From the NCBI RefSeq assembly GCF_947503875.1, contig NZ_CANNFH010000004.1, positions 248,001 to 312,000 on the forward strand: a stretch of 64,000 nucleotides of DNA, read 5' to 3'. The number at the start of each line of letters is the position of its first letter. The first letter of the stretch is position 1. Positions 42,675 through 51,267 of this stretch are shown here, in pieces. The DNA is from an uncultured Polaribacter sp. (GTDB lineage Bacteria; Bacteroidota; Bacteroidia; Flavobacteriales; Flavobacteriaceae). Below the pieces are notes generated by a model. The model saw nothing but the letters and a program-made list of their open reading frames with translations, was not told the DNA's origin and did no database searches. The translations under genes and the position numbers were made by a program.

Positions 42675-43136
42675 ATGAATCTTAAAGAAAACTTATTTAA
42701 ACAATGCGAAAATTTTGTAAATAAACGTTTGCAAAATGTAGAAGCTGTTATTTCTTCTAATCAAAAAGCGTTGCAGTCTGAAACAAAAAGTTCTGCAGGA
42801 GACAAGCACGAAACAGGAAGAGCAATGTTGCAGTTAGAAATGGAAAAAGCGGGTCAGCAACTTTCTAGTATTAAACAAATGAAAGAAATTTTGGCAAAAA
42901 TAGACGTTTCTAACTCAAAAACTTCAACTTTAAAAAACGCGCATTTAGGCAGTATTGTTTATACAGAAAAAGTAAATTATTTTTTAGCTATTTCTTGCGG
43001 ACAATTAAAAGTTGCTAATCAAATCTTTTTTGCAGTTTCTATTTCTTCGCCCATTGGCAAGCTATTGTTGGGAAAAAAAGAAAACGACAATTTTAATTTT
43101 AATGGAAATACTATAACAATTCTAAAAATTGTATAA
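42675..43136 (+). CDS. GreA/GreB-like protein
   Basis: A 153-aa protein with an N-terminal helical hairpin (SETKSSAGDKHETGRAMLQL, then EMEKAGQQLSSIKQ) and a C-terminal small beta domain ending in FAVSISSPIGKLLLGKKEND. This is the GreA/GreB architecture, with the S-P-I-G-x-x-L-L-G-K signature of the FKBP-like C-domain. The coil-tip acidic residues needed for transcript cleavage are not clearly conserved, so it may be a Gfh- or Rnk-like regulator. Homologues in flavobacterial genomes are often misnamed 3-oxoacyl-ACP synthase because of the ACP/PPTase neighbours. It starts 2 bp after the PPTase stop. Confidence 0.7.
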   Translation: MNLKENLFKQCENFVNKRLQNVEAVISSNQKALQSETKSSAGDKHETGRAMLQLEMEKAGQQLSSIKQMKEILAKIDVSNSKTSTLKNAHLGSIVYTEKVNYFLAISCGQLKVANQIFFAVSISSPIGKLLLGKKENDNFNFNGNTITILKIV

Positions 43137-43140
43137 ATTT

Positions 43141-43325
43141 TTTTGGTTACGCAAGTTGTACTTCTTTAAGTAGTTCTGATGCTAATTTTGAAGAAAAAGG
43201 AATTACAATTTTTCCCATTCCAAAAAAAACGGAATTTTTAACATTAATTCTAAAAACAAGAAAATTGGTTTTGTAACGTTTTTTGATATTTCTAGAAGAA
43301 CGCTCTTAACGTGTTTATATATGAT
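43141..43325 (+). pseudogene. First half of a T9SS type A sorting domain, decayed
   Basis: NFEEKGITIFPIPKK and, after a frameshift in the A-run, GIFNINSKNKKIGFVTFFD then ISRRTLLT follow the T9SS type A C-terminal domain pattern (I-x-I-Y-P-N-P ... V-x-V-x-D-I-x-G-R). The Asn of PNP and the Gly of GR are already lost. The protein it belonged to is gone. The matching second half appears on the other side of the esterase cassette at 44455. Confidence 0.7.
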
Positions 43326-43426
43326 TTGTTGCGTGAATTTTGTGTTAAATTAGTAAATAATTTCTGACAAAGAAAATCCGTGAGGATTTTCGTAAGTAGA
43401 CAATAAGCTAGCAATAAATTATATAT

Positions 43427-44462
43427 GTTGTTGCCAGTAGTTTTTTTCTATCTTTAAAATTATTGTTTGTTTAATTTATCTATAAAAAACTCAACCAATG
43501 AATTATATTTCGTTTTGGAACTTGGGTATTTTAAATGAACTTCTACATTTAATTCGTCCATTTTTTCTTTAAGCGCAATTCCAAAATCTACATGATGAAT
43601 AACCCAACCTTTAAATTTCTTTGGATTGTCTTTGCTTGGTGCAACAGCGTTTGGATTCATCGAATATTGCATAAAAATAGGTGGGTCATCTGTTGAAATC
43701 AAGGCCAAAGCAGATATGCTCTTTGCTATTTCATCGGCTTCTTCCATATTTTCAACACCATAGATTTGAAGATGTGTTTTACTTTTAAATTCTGACTCTG
43801 TACCTGGCGCATATTTAGTTAGATGTTTAATCCAAAAATCAGACTCCATAGTGGTTTGCCCAATATTCGAGGCTACACAAGCAATACGAGTGGACTCCTT
43901 TTCTATTGGATTAGTACTTTCAAAGTCTGCCATTTCATCATTAAAGGCAAGCCACATAGATATTTGGGCTCCTGCTGAACTTCCCCATACTCCAATATTG
44001 TTTTTATCAATACCCCACGATTCAGCTTTGGAACGAATAAATTGCAAGGCTTTTTTTGCATCATGATGTGCAGCAGGTAAGGGAGCAATTTTTTTATAGC
44101 GGTAATTGATGGAAGCAACCGATATTCCAGCATTTAACAATTGAGATAATGCACGTGCATTAATTTTTTCTTTACTACCATAATCAAATCCTCCACCATG
44201 GATGTAAATAGCTAAAGGTGTTATTTTGCTTTTGTCTGCAAACCAAATATCTAAAACATTTCGCTCATGCTCTCCATATTTAACATTTGCTAAATCTGGT
44301 TCAGGTTTACTTTCTTGCGCAAAAGATAAATGTGATGTAAAGAAAACAAGTACGATGATAGTGATAGTTTTAAGGCTCTTCATTTTAGATAATTATTTAA
44401 AAATTTATATACCTTTAGACAGCATCAATCTCAAATGGTTTAATCCAATTACTGGCAACAAC
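43427..44462. mobile_element. Esterase cassette bounded by 13-bp inverted repeats
   Basis: GTTGTTGCCAGTA (43427-43439) and its perfect inverse TACTGGCAACAAC (44450-44462) frame a single minus-strand gene. The ends have the GTTGnC...GnCAAC character also seen at the NdpA module, and the insertion separates the two halves of a T9SS sorting domain. No recombinase is inside, so movement would need an enzyme in trans. Further up, GAAAATCC GTGA GGATTTTC (43372-43391) forms a hairpin just outside. Confidence 0.6.
43460..44383 (-). CDS. Exported alpha/beta hydrolase (HSL-type esterase)
   Basis: The 307-aa protein has a signal peptide (TIIVLVFFTSHLSFAQES), an oxyanion-hole motif AIYIHGGGFDYGS near residue 63 and the nucleophile elbow GVWGSSAGAQISMW (G-S-S-A-G, Ser near 134), as in hormone-sensitive-lipase-like carboxylesterases. 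The catalytic His is probably in GWVIHHVDFG. It is the only gene between 13-bp inverted repeats and is transcribed against its neighbours. Periplasmic or secreted; substrate unknown. Arrival by transfer is suggested by its position inside a broken gene. Confidence 0.85.
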   Translation of the reverse strand: MKSLKTITIIVLVFFTSHLSFAQESKPEPDLANVKYGEHERNVLDIWFADKSKITPLAIYIHGGGFDYGSKEKINARALSQLLNAGISVASINYRYKKIAPLPAAHHDAKKALQFIRSKAESWGIDKNNIGVWGSSAGAQISMWLAFNDEMADFESTNPIEKESTRIACVASNIGQTTMESDFWIKHLTKYAPGTESEFKSKTHLQIYGVENMEEADEIAKSISALALISTDDPPIFMQYSMNPNAVAPSKDNPKKFKGWVIHHVDFGIALKEKMDELNVEVHLKYPSSKTKYNSLVEFFIDKLNKQ

Positions 44463-44544
44463 TAAAATTGAAACAGATTCTTTTGCAAAAGGAGTTTATA
44501 TAATTAAAATAGGTAATGCTTTTAGGCGTTTTTTGGTTGAGTAA
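44455..44544 (+). pseudogene. Second half of the T9SS type A sorting domain
   Basis: In frame from 44455 the plus strand encodes ATTKIETDSFAKGVYIIKIG followed by NAFRRFLVE and a stop, the classic end of a T9SS type A domain (x-L-x-K-G-V-Y-x-x-K-I ... K-x-x-x-E). It continues logically from the ISRRTLLT end at 43325. Its last bases overlap the 3' end of the convergent ABC ATPase gene. Confidence 0.75.
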
Positions 44545-45460
44545 ATGCTACACAAACCCTTTTATCTTTTTCTATCGTTTCAAAATGATTAAAAAACACC
44601 TTTTGATTTTCAAATTTGGCTTCAATTAACCAATAAGAACCTTTAAAATAACAATTAGTTACAATAGCTAAATTTTCTGATTTTTCAACCAATTTAATTT
44701 GATGAGGATACAATAAAACGAGTTGTCCATTAATTTCAATTTCATTTACATCATCAAACAAAGTAGCAATATATTTTTCTTTTGGATTGTTGTAAATTTC
44801 TTTTGGAGAATTGTTTATTAAAATTTTATGATTTCTAATTATTAAAAGACTGTCTGCAAAAGAAAGCGCATCATTTTTATCGTGAGTGGCAACAATACAG
44901 GCAATTTTTTTTTCTTTTAAAAACGCAAATAAACGTCTTCTAAGGGTGTTTTTTTTAAAGTTGTCTATTTGTCCAAAGGGTTCATCTAAAAGCAATAATT
45001 GTGGCTCTTTTGCCAAAGCTCTAGCAATGGCAACACGTTGTTTTTGGCCACCACTTAAGTTTTTAACTTTTGTGTTTTTAAAAGCTTGCATTTCTATAAC
45101 TACTAGCAATTCTTGTGTGCGTTTTTCGCTTTCTTCTGGATAAAAACGAGACAAGTGTTTTTTTATGTTTTCAGATACAGAAATGTAGGGCATTAAATCG
45201 AAATCTTGTGCCACATATTTAAAGTCTTTAAAACCTGGGACTAAATTTTTTTTAGGGCCAAAAATTTGGGTATCGTTCCAGAAAATTGTGCCTTTATTTA
45301 AATCGAATAAACCGTAAATAATTTTTAAAAGAGTAGATTTTCCACAACCACTTTCGCCCATAATACACAAATGTTCGCCAGCAGTTAGTTGAAACGAAAA
45401 GTTGTTTAAAACGGTTTTGTTTTTTTGGTAATTAAAAGAAACATTATTTACTTTTAGCAT
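44522..45460 (-). CDS. ABC transporter ATP-binding protein
   Basis: The 312-aa protein has Walker A MGESGCGKSTLLKIIYG near residue 37, Q-loop YVAQDFDLMP, signature LSGGQKQRVAIARALA, Walker B LLLLDEPFGQID and the switch His in IVATHDKND. After the ~220-residue nucleotide-binding domain there is a C-terminal extension of ~90 residues resembling a TOBE-like regulatory domain, as in importer ATPases of the PotA/ModC group. No permease gene is adjacent, so its partner and substrate are unknown. Stop lies within the T9SS remnant on the other strand. Confidence 0.88.
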   Translation of the reverse strand: MLKVNNVSFNYQKNKTVLNNFSFQLTAGEHLCIMGESGCGKSTLLKIIYGLFDLNKGTIFWNDTQIFGPKKNLVPGFKDFKYVAQDFDLMPYISVSENIKKHLSRFYPEESEKRTQELLVVIEMQAFKNTKVKNLSGGQKQRVAIARALAKEPQLLLLDEPFGQIDNFKKNTLRRRLFAFLKEKKIACIVATHDKNDALSFADSLLIIRNHKILINNSPKEIYNNPKEKYIATLFDDVNEIEINGQLVLLYPHQIKLVEKSENLAIVTNCYFKGSYWLIEAKFENQKVFFNHFETIEKDKRVCVAFTQPKNA

Positions 45461-45772
45461 GGTGCAAAAATAAGGTTTCTTTTATTCCTTTTCTTTTTTC
45501 CATTGATGAAAAAAGAAACAAAAAAATCTAGCTTTTTTATAATTTCTCTAAATTTTAAGAACTCAATTCTCATTCTTGGGTTTTTAAGGCAGGAATCTAT
45601 TGATTGTGTTTTTATAGATTCCTGCCTTTGAAGGAATGACAAAATGTTGGCAAGTATGCCTGCGTTAGCGATTGTAGCATTTGTTTGAGCTCTTGCACTT
45701 TTTTGTGCAAAGCGAGTGCGAAAAGCGCGACCTTTAGGTAACGCCCAAATTATTATAAAATTGATGGTAAAC
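45461..45772. other. Intergenic region with two repeat families
   Basis: Contains the inverted repeat AAGGCAGGAATCTAT / ATAGATTCCTGCCTT (45586-45600, 45614-45628) and the second copy of the 41-bp dispersed repeat (45678-45718). A long minus-strand frame across it is an artefact of these repeats. No gene seen. Confidence 0.6.
45678..45718. repeat. Dispersed 41-bp repeat, copy 2
   Basis: Core identical to 38630-38670; the flanks differ, ending GCGAAAAGCGCGACCTTTAG here. Confidence 0.7.
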
Positions 45773-47932
45773 TTAACTTTTAATTTTACTTTTTGGTGGA
45801 TTTGGTAGTGTTTTATAGCCCATATTAAATAGCGTAAATCCAAAAATATCTGCGTATTGTGCTATGGTTTTGGCAACAGGTGTGCCTGCTCCATGGCCTG
45901 CATTGGTTTCTATTCTTATTAAAACAGGGGTTTCGCCAGTTTGCTTTTCTTGCAATTCTACGGCAAATTTAAAACTGTGTGCAGGTACAACTCTATCATC
46001 ATGATCTGCTGTGGTTATTAAAGTTGCGGGATATTTTACGCCTTTTTTTACATTGTGTACTGGAGAATAGCCTTTTAAATAATCAAACATTTCTTTGCTA
46101 TCATTGGCTGTACCATAATCGTAAGCCCAACCTGCGCCTGCTGTAAATGTGTGGTAACGCAACATGTCTAAAACGCCAACTGCTGGCAAAGCCACTTGCA
46201 TTAAATCTGGTCTTTGGGTCATGGTTGCACCTACTAAAAGGCCACCATTAGAACCACCACGAATTGCTAAATAAGCTGACGAGGTGTAGTTTTCTGCGAT
46301 TAAATATTCTGCTGCTGCAATAAAATCGTCAAAAACATTTTGCTTTTGCATTTTTGTACCAGCATTGTGCCATTTTTTACCATACTCGCCACCACCGCGT
46401 AAATTTGGTACGGCATAAACGCCACCTTGCTCCATCCAAACTGCGTTTGTAATGCTAAAACTTGGGGTTAAACTTACGTTGAAACCTCCATAACCGTATA
46501 AAATTGTAGGATTTTTTCCGTTTAAGTCGATTCCTTTTTTATGGGTGATAATCATGGGTATTTTTGTACCGTCTTTAGAGGTGTAAAAGACTTGTTTGTT
46601 GGTATAATAATCTGGATTGAAAGCTATTTTTGGTTGCCAGTATGTTTTGTAAGTTCCATTTTTTGGATTGAATTTAAAAGATGCACCAGGAGTGCTGTAA
46701 TTGGTAAAAGAAAAATACAATTCTTTTGCAGTTGCTTTGCCACCAAAACCACTGGCAGAACCAACACCTGGTAATTTTATTTCTCTTATAAGTTGGCCAT
46801 TAAAATTGTATTGTAAAATTTTAGAAACAGCATCTACCATATAATTGGCAAAAAAATAGCCAGCACCAGTATTTACACTGAGTACATTTTCTGTTTCTGG
46901 AATAAAATCTTTCCAATTTTCTGGAGTTGGGTTTTTAGCATCTACAGTAACTACTTTTTTGTTTGGTGCATTTAAATTGGTAACTAAATATAATTTGCTG
47001 CCGCTGTTTTCTGCAATATAAGTATCGCTTTTTACATGGTTTACAATGGTAACTAATTTGCTGTTGGGTTGTTCTAAATCTTTTAAAAATAATTTATTAC
47101 CAGAGGTAGAAATGGATGCAGATATAATTAAATAACGATTGTCTTCTGTAACATTACCACCAACATATCTGTGTTTTTCTGAAGGTTTTTCTCCAAAAAT
47201 TACCAAATCTTCTTTTTGTGAAGTACCTAGTTTGTGGTAGTATAATTTGTGTTGATCTGTTTTGGCAGATAATTTACTTCCTTTAGGTTTGTCATAAGAA
47301 GAGTAATAAAAACCTTCGTTTTTGTACCAAGAAATGCCAGAGAATTTTACGTCTACTAAAGTGTCTTCTTTAATTTCTTTTGAGGCTGTATCTATAATTA
47401 ATATTTTTCTCCAATCTGAGCCACCTTCAGAAATTGCATAAGCAGCTGTTTTACCATTTTCAGAAAATTGTATAGATACTAAAGAGGTAGTTGCATCTTT
47501 AGAAAACGTATTGGGATCTAAAAAAATTTCAGCGTCATTATCTCCTTTTTTGCGATACAGTACATTTTGGTTTTGTAATCCGTTATTTTTATAAAAATAA
47601 GTGTAATCGCCTTCTAAAAATGGGGTTCCTATTTTTTCGTAATTCCATAATTCTGATAAACGATTTTTAATTTCTTCTCGGTAAGGAATTTTATCTAAAT
47701 AATTAAAAGTTACCTTGTTTTCTTCTTTTACCCAGTTTTTTGTTTCTTCGCTTTTATCGTCTTCTAACCATCTATAATTATCGGTTACTTTGGTGCCAAA
47801 AAAGTTCTCTATTACTGGTTTTTTTGTGGTTTTTGGGTAGGTCAAATCTAAGTTGCTTTGTTGGGTTGTTTCTTTACAAGATGCTAAAATAAGGCTAGTT
47901 AGTAAAAAAGCAATGCGTAGTTGAAATTTCAT
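45773..47932 (-). CDS. Prolyl oligopeptidase (S9A) lipoprotein
   Basis: The 719-aa protein has a lipoprotein signal ending [12 protein letters not shown] (Cys19) and the complete S9A architecture: N-terminal segment typical of the family ([20 protein letters not shown]), a seven-bladed propeller, and a C-terminal alpha/beta hydrolase domain. The catalytic Ser is in [16 protein letters not shown], Asp in [15 protein letters not shown], and His in NAGHGAG. It cleaves short proline-containing peptides. As a lipoprotein it is attached to the periplasmic or outer membrane rather than cytoplasmic. A TAAATTTG -7-like box lies at 47957-47964 on the minus strand, without a clear -33 box. Confidence 0.95.
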   Translation of the reverse strand: MKFQLRIAFLLTSLILASCKETTQQSNLDLTYPKTTKKPVIENFFGTKVTDNYRWLEDDKSEETKNWVKEENKVTFNYLDKIPYREEIKNRLSELWNYEKIGTPFLEGDYTYFYKNNGLQNQNVLYRKKGDNDAEIFLDPNTFSKDATTSLVSIQFSENGKTAAYAISEGGSDWRKILIIDTASKEIKEDTLVDVKFSGISWYKNEGFYYSSYDKPKGSKLSAKTDQHKLYYHKLGTSQKEDLVIFGEKPSEKHRYVGGNVTEDNRYLIISASISTSGNKLFLKDLEQPNSKLVTIVNHVKSDTYIAENSGSKLYLVTNLNAPNKKVVTVDAKNPTPENWKDFIPETENVLSVNTGAGYFFANYMVDAVSKILQYNFNGQLIREIKLPGVGSASGFGGKATAKELYFSFTNYSTPGASFKFNPKNGTYKTYWQPKIAFNPDYYTNKQVFYTSKDGTKIPMIITHKKGIDLNGKNPTILYGYGGFNVSLTPSFSITNAVWMEQGGVYAVPNLRGGGEYGKKWHNAGTKMQKQNVFDDFIAAAEYLIAENYTSSAYLAIRGGSNGGLLVGATMTQRPDLMQVALPAVGVLDMLRYHTFTAGAGWAYDYGTANDSKEMFDYLKGYSPVHNVKKGVKYPATLITTADHDDRVVPAHSFKFAVELQEKQTGETPVLIRIETNAGHGAGTPVAKTIAQYADIFGFTLFNMGYKTLPNPPKSKIKS

Positions 47933-48177
47933 AATCTAGGTTTCTGTGTTGCATTTCAAATTTAAAGATTTTAGATTTCTATTCTTGGTATTTAACAGCT
48001 TTTAACCTTTAGTTGTTGCTCTTGTTGGGTACTTGTAATGGAAGTCATATAATTTCGACTACATTTGTGTATATTATCACATTTATTTAATGTGTTAATA
48101 GCCAAACAAGACACTTACATAAGTAGTGTTTAAAAAGAAATATAAAATCCAATTTTGTTGGAATAAAAACAAGCATT

Positions 48178-48537
48178 ATGGTAGAGAATTTAACCAAAGC
48201 AACTTTTTTAGAAAAGGTGTTTAATTTTGAAAAAAATAAAGATTGGAAGTTTGAAGGAAAACGACCAGCATTAGTAGACTTTTACGCAGATTGGTGTGGC
48301 CCTTGTAAAATGTTGGCTCCTGTTTTAGAGCAATTGTCTAAAGAATATGAAGGTAAAATAGATATTTATAAAATAGATACAGAGGCAGAGCAAGAATTGT
48401 CTGCTGCGTTTGGTATTAGAAGTATACCAAGTATGTTATTTTGTCCTGCAGAAGGTGAGCCACAAATGGCAAATGGCGCTTTACCAAAAGCAGATTTAGA
48501 ACGTGTAATTGCAGAGGTTTTAAAGGTCACATCCTAA
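48178..48537 (+). CDS. trxA: Thioredoxin
   Basis: The 119-aa cytoplasmic protein has the active site DFYADWCGPCKMLAPV (Cys40, Cys43), the buried acidic residue preceding it, and the cis-Pro in RSIPSMLFC. It begins with a slightly long N-terminal helix (MVENLTKATFLEKVFNFEKN), as in several Bacteroidetes thioredoxins. It reduces protein disulfides with electrons from thioredoxin reductase. Monocistronic, with a strong terminator at 48630-48669; a TACATTTG -7-like box occurs at 48059-48066. Confidence 0.93.
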   Translation: MVENLTKATFLEKVFNFEKNKDWKFEGKRPALVDFYADWCGPCKMLAPVLEQLSKEYEGKIDIYKIDTEAEQELSAAFGIRSIPSMLFCPAEGEPQMANGALPKADLERVIAEVLKVTS

Positions 48538-48592
48538 CCTTCCCAAAGAGAAGGGATTCTTACTCTTGAGAGAAAAATAAAACGCCGCTGTT

Positions 48593-48612
48593 ATTCCTGC
48601 GCAGGCAGGAAT
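48593..48612. repeat. Palindromic repeat ATTCCTGC..GCAGGAAT, copy 1
   Basis: Identical 20-mer at 63909-63928; both lie between a coding gene and a terminator. Confidence 0.75.
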
Positions 48613-48629
48613 CTCAGTATTAAAAAATT

Positions 48630-48669
48630 AAAATATCCTGAAAATTTACGTTTTCAGGATATTTTTTTT
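48630..48669 (+). terminator. Terminator of trxA
   Basis: AAATATCCTGAAAA / TTTTCAGGATATTT stem with a 6-nt loop, then eight T. Confidence 0.85.
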
Positions 48670-48741
48670 GTTAAAATTATATACATAAGAAACTAATGCA
48701 TCAAAAAATTATGTATATTTGATTTGTAAGATTGTCTCCTG

Positions 48742-48780
48742 GAGCGCAGTCGAGAGGTTTATAGGTTCTCGACTGCGCTC
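48742..48780. repeat. GAGCGCAGTCGAGA inverted repeat
   Basis: Perfect 14-bp arms (48742-48755 and 48767-48780) with an 11-bp spacer, a common flavobacterial intergenic palindrome. Confidence 0.75.
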
Positions 48781-48872
48781 GAACTGACAGTTTTCATAAT
48801 TACACGATTACACGATAAAACAATTACACAATACAACATAACACAACAATTACACGATTACACATCAAAAAA

Positions 48873-49211
48873 ATGGGAAATCAGAAATTATACAAAGGCT
48901 CTTTACAAACCATTATTTTAAAGTTATTAGAAAGTAACGATAAAATGTATGGCTATGAAATTACACAAAAAGTAAAGGCACTAACTAAAGGCGAATTAAA
49001 CATTACAGAAGGGGCTTTGTACCCAGCTTTACATAAGCTAGAAGCAGATGGTTTACTAGATGTAGAGGTTGCAAAAGTGGGCAACAGATTGCGTAAATAT
49101 TACAAATTAACCGAAAACGGAACCAAAGAAACTGCCAACAAGTTGGAAGAAATGCAAGAGTTTTTAAGAACCATGCAGCATTTGGTAAATCCTAAATTTA
49201 GTTTGGAGTAG
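48873..49211 (+). CDS. PadR-family transcriptional regulator
   Basis: The 112-aa winged-helix protein has the PadR signature: LQTIILKLLESNDKMYGYEI, then ITEGALYPALHKLEADGLLD and the wing NRLRKYYKLTENG. PadR repressors usually control the operon they begin. Here it is 1 bp upstream of the first of four tandem membrane-protein paralogues, so it probably autoregulates the whole cluster (and perhaps the ABC genes that follow) in response to an amphiphilic or antimicrobial compound. The ligand is unknown. Confidence 0.92.
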   Translation: MGNQKLYKGSLQTIILKLLESNDKMYGYEITQKVKALTKGELNITEGALYPALHKLEADGLLDVEVAKVGNRLRKYYKLTENGTKETANKLEEMQEFLRTMQHLVNPKFSLE

Positions 49212-49212
49212 G

Positions 49213-49860
49213 ATGGAACTAACAAAAGAACAAATACAAAAAATCAATTTATATTTAGATTCAAAAAATCTGTATGAAGTAGATATTCGTTTGGAAGTTT
49301 TAGACCATATAACCACAGCTATTGAAACTAAAATGGAAGTTGAAAACGTGGATTTTCATTATGCTTTTGCTGAAACAAGGCAACAATGGAATCCGAATTT
49401 TAAAGAAACCACGAGCATGTTTTTTGGACTTGGTTTTTCTGCACCAAAAATGGTAGTTAAAAAAGCAAAAAGTATCTTCTGGAAACATTATATACTTTTA
49501 TTAACGTCTTATTTTATTCCGTTTTTGTTACTAACGCATTTCAATTTTAAGGTTGAAAACCCTGCTGAATATTCGTTTTTTTTAGTTTTAAAAGTAACCG
49601 TTGGTTTTGCTTTGCTTGCTTTTTTTTACATGCTGTTTTTTAGAAATAACAAAGTTAAAACTACGTATGGTTTTATATTAAAATCGCAAAGTTTAGGTGT
49701 TTTAACAGGTTTACTTGTTTTTGTTTTGATTATGAATCGTGCCAACGAATTGAACGAGATGGATTTAAGTATGGTTTGTTTTTATTTGATGATTACTGCT
49801 AGTTATTTTACGTTTTTTAGAAAACATCAAAAAGCAATTCAAAAATATAAAGTTGGGTAA
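49213..49860 (+). CDS. PadR-operon membrane protein, paralogue 1
   Basis: A 215-aa protein: N-terminal soluble domain of about 90 residues (LTKEQIQKINLYLDSKNLYE, LEVLDHITTAIE) and four C-terminal membrane helices. The N-domain pattern (start K-x-Q-I, then Y-x-V/D-x-x-E-x-x-D-H) recurs in the three following genes. This layout resembles the HAAS-like anti-sigma/sensor domain coupled to a membrane part that often accompanies PadR regulators. Starts one base after the padR stop. Exact function unknown. Confidence 0.7.
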   Translation: MELTKEQIQKINLYLDSKNLYEVDIRLEVLDHITTAIETKMEVENVDFHYAFAETRQQWNPNFKETTSMFFGLGFSAPKMVVKKAKSIFWKHYILLLTSYFIPFLLLTHFNFKVENPAEYSFFLVLKVTVGFALLAFFYMLFFRNNKVKTTYGFILKSQSLGVLTGLLVFVLIMNRANELNEMDLSMVCFYLMITASYFTFFRKHQKAIQKYKVG

Positions 49861-49863
49861 GCT

Positions 49864-50550
49864 ATGGAATTAACAAAAGAACAACTTTTACAAATAGACA
49901 ATTATGTTTTTGTTTCTGGCATAAAATATTACGATGTGAGAACAGAAATTGTAGATCATTTTGCCAATATTTTAGAGCAAAAATTAGATAAAAACCCTGA
50001 TTTAGATTTTAAGAGAGAAATAGAAAATATTCATAAGAATTTTTCTCATGCTGGTTTTAGTATATTATTAAAAGAGAAGACAAAAAAAGTACAAAATCGC
50101 TTTTACAAACAGTCGTTTCAATATTTTGTCACTTTTTTTAAATTACCCAAAGTTATATTGGCTGCTGCTTTATTTTATATCCTTTTTTTAGGGATGAATT
50201 GGTTTGAAAACAAAGAAACCTTTTTTAATATTTTAACAAGTATTGGGTTCTTATATATTGTTATTTATTTCTTTAGTCTGTTTGTTGACAATACTAGAGA
50301 TGTAACAAAAAAAGAAACCTTTTTAACCTTAGATTTAAACAATAGTTTCTTTCAAGTGGCACATTTGGGTGTTATTATTTTCAATTCCATAACTACTTAT
50401 AGAAACAACGCAAGTTTTGATATTGCTTTGTATAACAATTTGCAATTAGCTGTTTTTGTGTTGTTTATTCTTTTTTTATGGTCTGCAGATTATATTTATC
50501 GTAAAAATAAAAAACAAGTACAACAACAGTATCCAAATGTATTTATTTGA
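49864..50550 (+). CDS. PadR-operon membrane protein, paralogue 2
   Basis: A 228-aa relative of the preceding protein: TKEQLLQIDNYVFVSGIKYY then DVRTEIVDHFANILEQKLDK, and four hydrophobic segments (ILAAALFYILFLG; GFLYIVIYFFSLFV; VAHLGVIIFNS; LAVFVLFILFLWSADYIY). Spacing to paralogue 1 is 3 bp. Sequence has diverged most from paralogues 3 and 4. Confidence 0.7.
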   Translation: MELTKEQLLQIDNYVFVSGIKYYDVRTEIVDHFANILEQKLDKNPDLDFKREIENIHKNFSHAGFSILLKEKTKKVQNRFYKQSFQYFVTFFKLPKVILAAALFYILFLGMNWFENKETFFNILTSIGFLYIVIYFFSLFVDNTRDVTKKETFLTLDLNNSFFQVAHLGVIIFNSITTYRNNASFDIALYNNLQLAVFVLFILFLWSADYIYRKNKKQVQQQYPNVFI

Positions 50551-50552
50551 TT

Positions 50553-51254
50553 ATGAAACTAACCCAAACACAAATAAAAGAACTCTACAAATTCACAAGA
50601 AAACATTATGTGGAGTATTATGACGTTCAAACAGAATTGGTAGATCATTTAGCAAACGATATTGAGGAGATATGGCAAGAATATCCAAACTTGTCTTTTG
50701 AAGATGCCAGAGACAAATCTTTTAAAAAATTTGGTGTTTTTGGGTTTATGAATGTTGTAGATGCTAAAGTGGTTCAAATGAATAAAAAGTACTATAAAGT
50801 TATTTTAAAGTTTGCAAGAGAGTGGTTTCAGTTGCCAAAAATTATCTTAACAATTGCGTTGTTTTTTGGGTTTTATCAGTTGCAGGAATTAGAAATTAGT
50901 TACTTAATCTACAATGTTATTTTGTTTTCTATTTTTATAATTCAGATAGTTGTTTTGGTATTTAATTCTAGAAAATTAAAAAAGAAATATAAAATCACAC
51001 AAAAAAGTTGGTTGTTCGAAAGTATTTTACAAACACAAGGTTATGGAAATAGTGTTTTAATGCTTTTTTATGGTTTTTATTTTTTAATACCAGGCAACTC
51101 TATAGATTTTATGTTAATGGGCAATTTTAGAAGTGTGCTTACAGCTTTATTTGCAACAGTTTTTATTTTGGTTAGTTATATTACTTTAGTCGTAATCCCC
51201 AAAAAAGCCAATCAATTATTAGCAGAAACCTACCCAGAATATAAATTGATTTAA
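50553..51254 (+). CDS. PadR-operon membrane protein, paralogue 3
   Basis: Start taken at the ATG at 50553, 2 bp after the preceding stop; an in-frame TTG two codons earlier is less likely. The 233-aa protein has LYKFTRKHYVEYYDVQTELV then DHLANDIEEIWQEYPNLSF in its soluble N-domain and four membrane helices. It is clearly a recent duplicate partner of paralogue 4. Confidence 0.72.
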   Translation: MKLTQTQIKELYKFTRKHYVEYYDVQTELVDHLANDIEEIWQEYPNLSFEDARDKSFKKFGVFGFMNVVDAKVVQMNKKYYKVILKFAREWFQLPKIILTIALFFGFYQLQELEISYLIYNVILFSIFIIQIVVLVFNSRKLKKKYKITQKSWLFESILQTQGYGNSVLMLFYGFYFLIPGNSIDFMLMGNFRSVLTALFATVFILVSYITLVVIPKKANQLLAETYPEYKLI

Positions 51255-51267
51255 AATTTTTAGATTG

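Larger units (their letters stand above)
48538..48872. other. Repeat-rich intergenic region
   Basis: From left to right: the CCTAACCTTCCC-type gene-end repeat (48533-48554), ATTCCTGCGCAGGCAGGAAT (48593-48612, exact copy at 63909-63928), the trxA terminator (48630-48669), a 14-bp-arm inverted repeat (48742-48780) and a TTACACGATTACAC low-complexity stretch. No gene. Confidence 0.65.

Noticed and set aside
45454..45843. 129-aa minus-strand frame between the ABC and prolyl oligopeptidase genes
   Set aside because: It is built from two intergenic repeat families and overlaps real genes at both ends.
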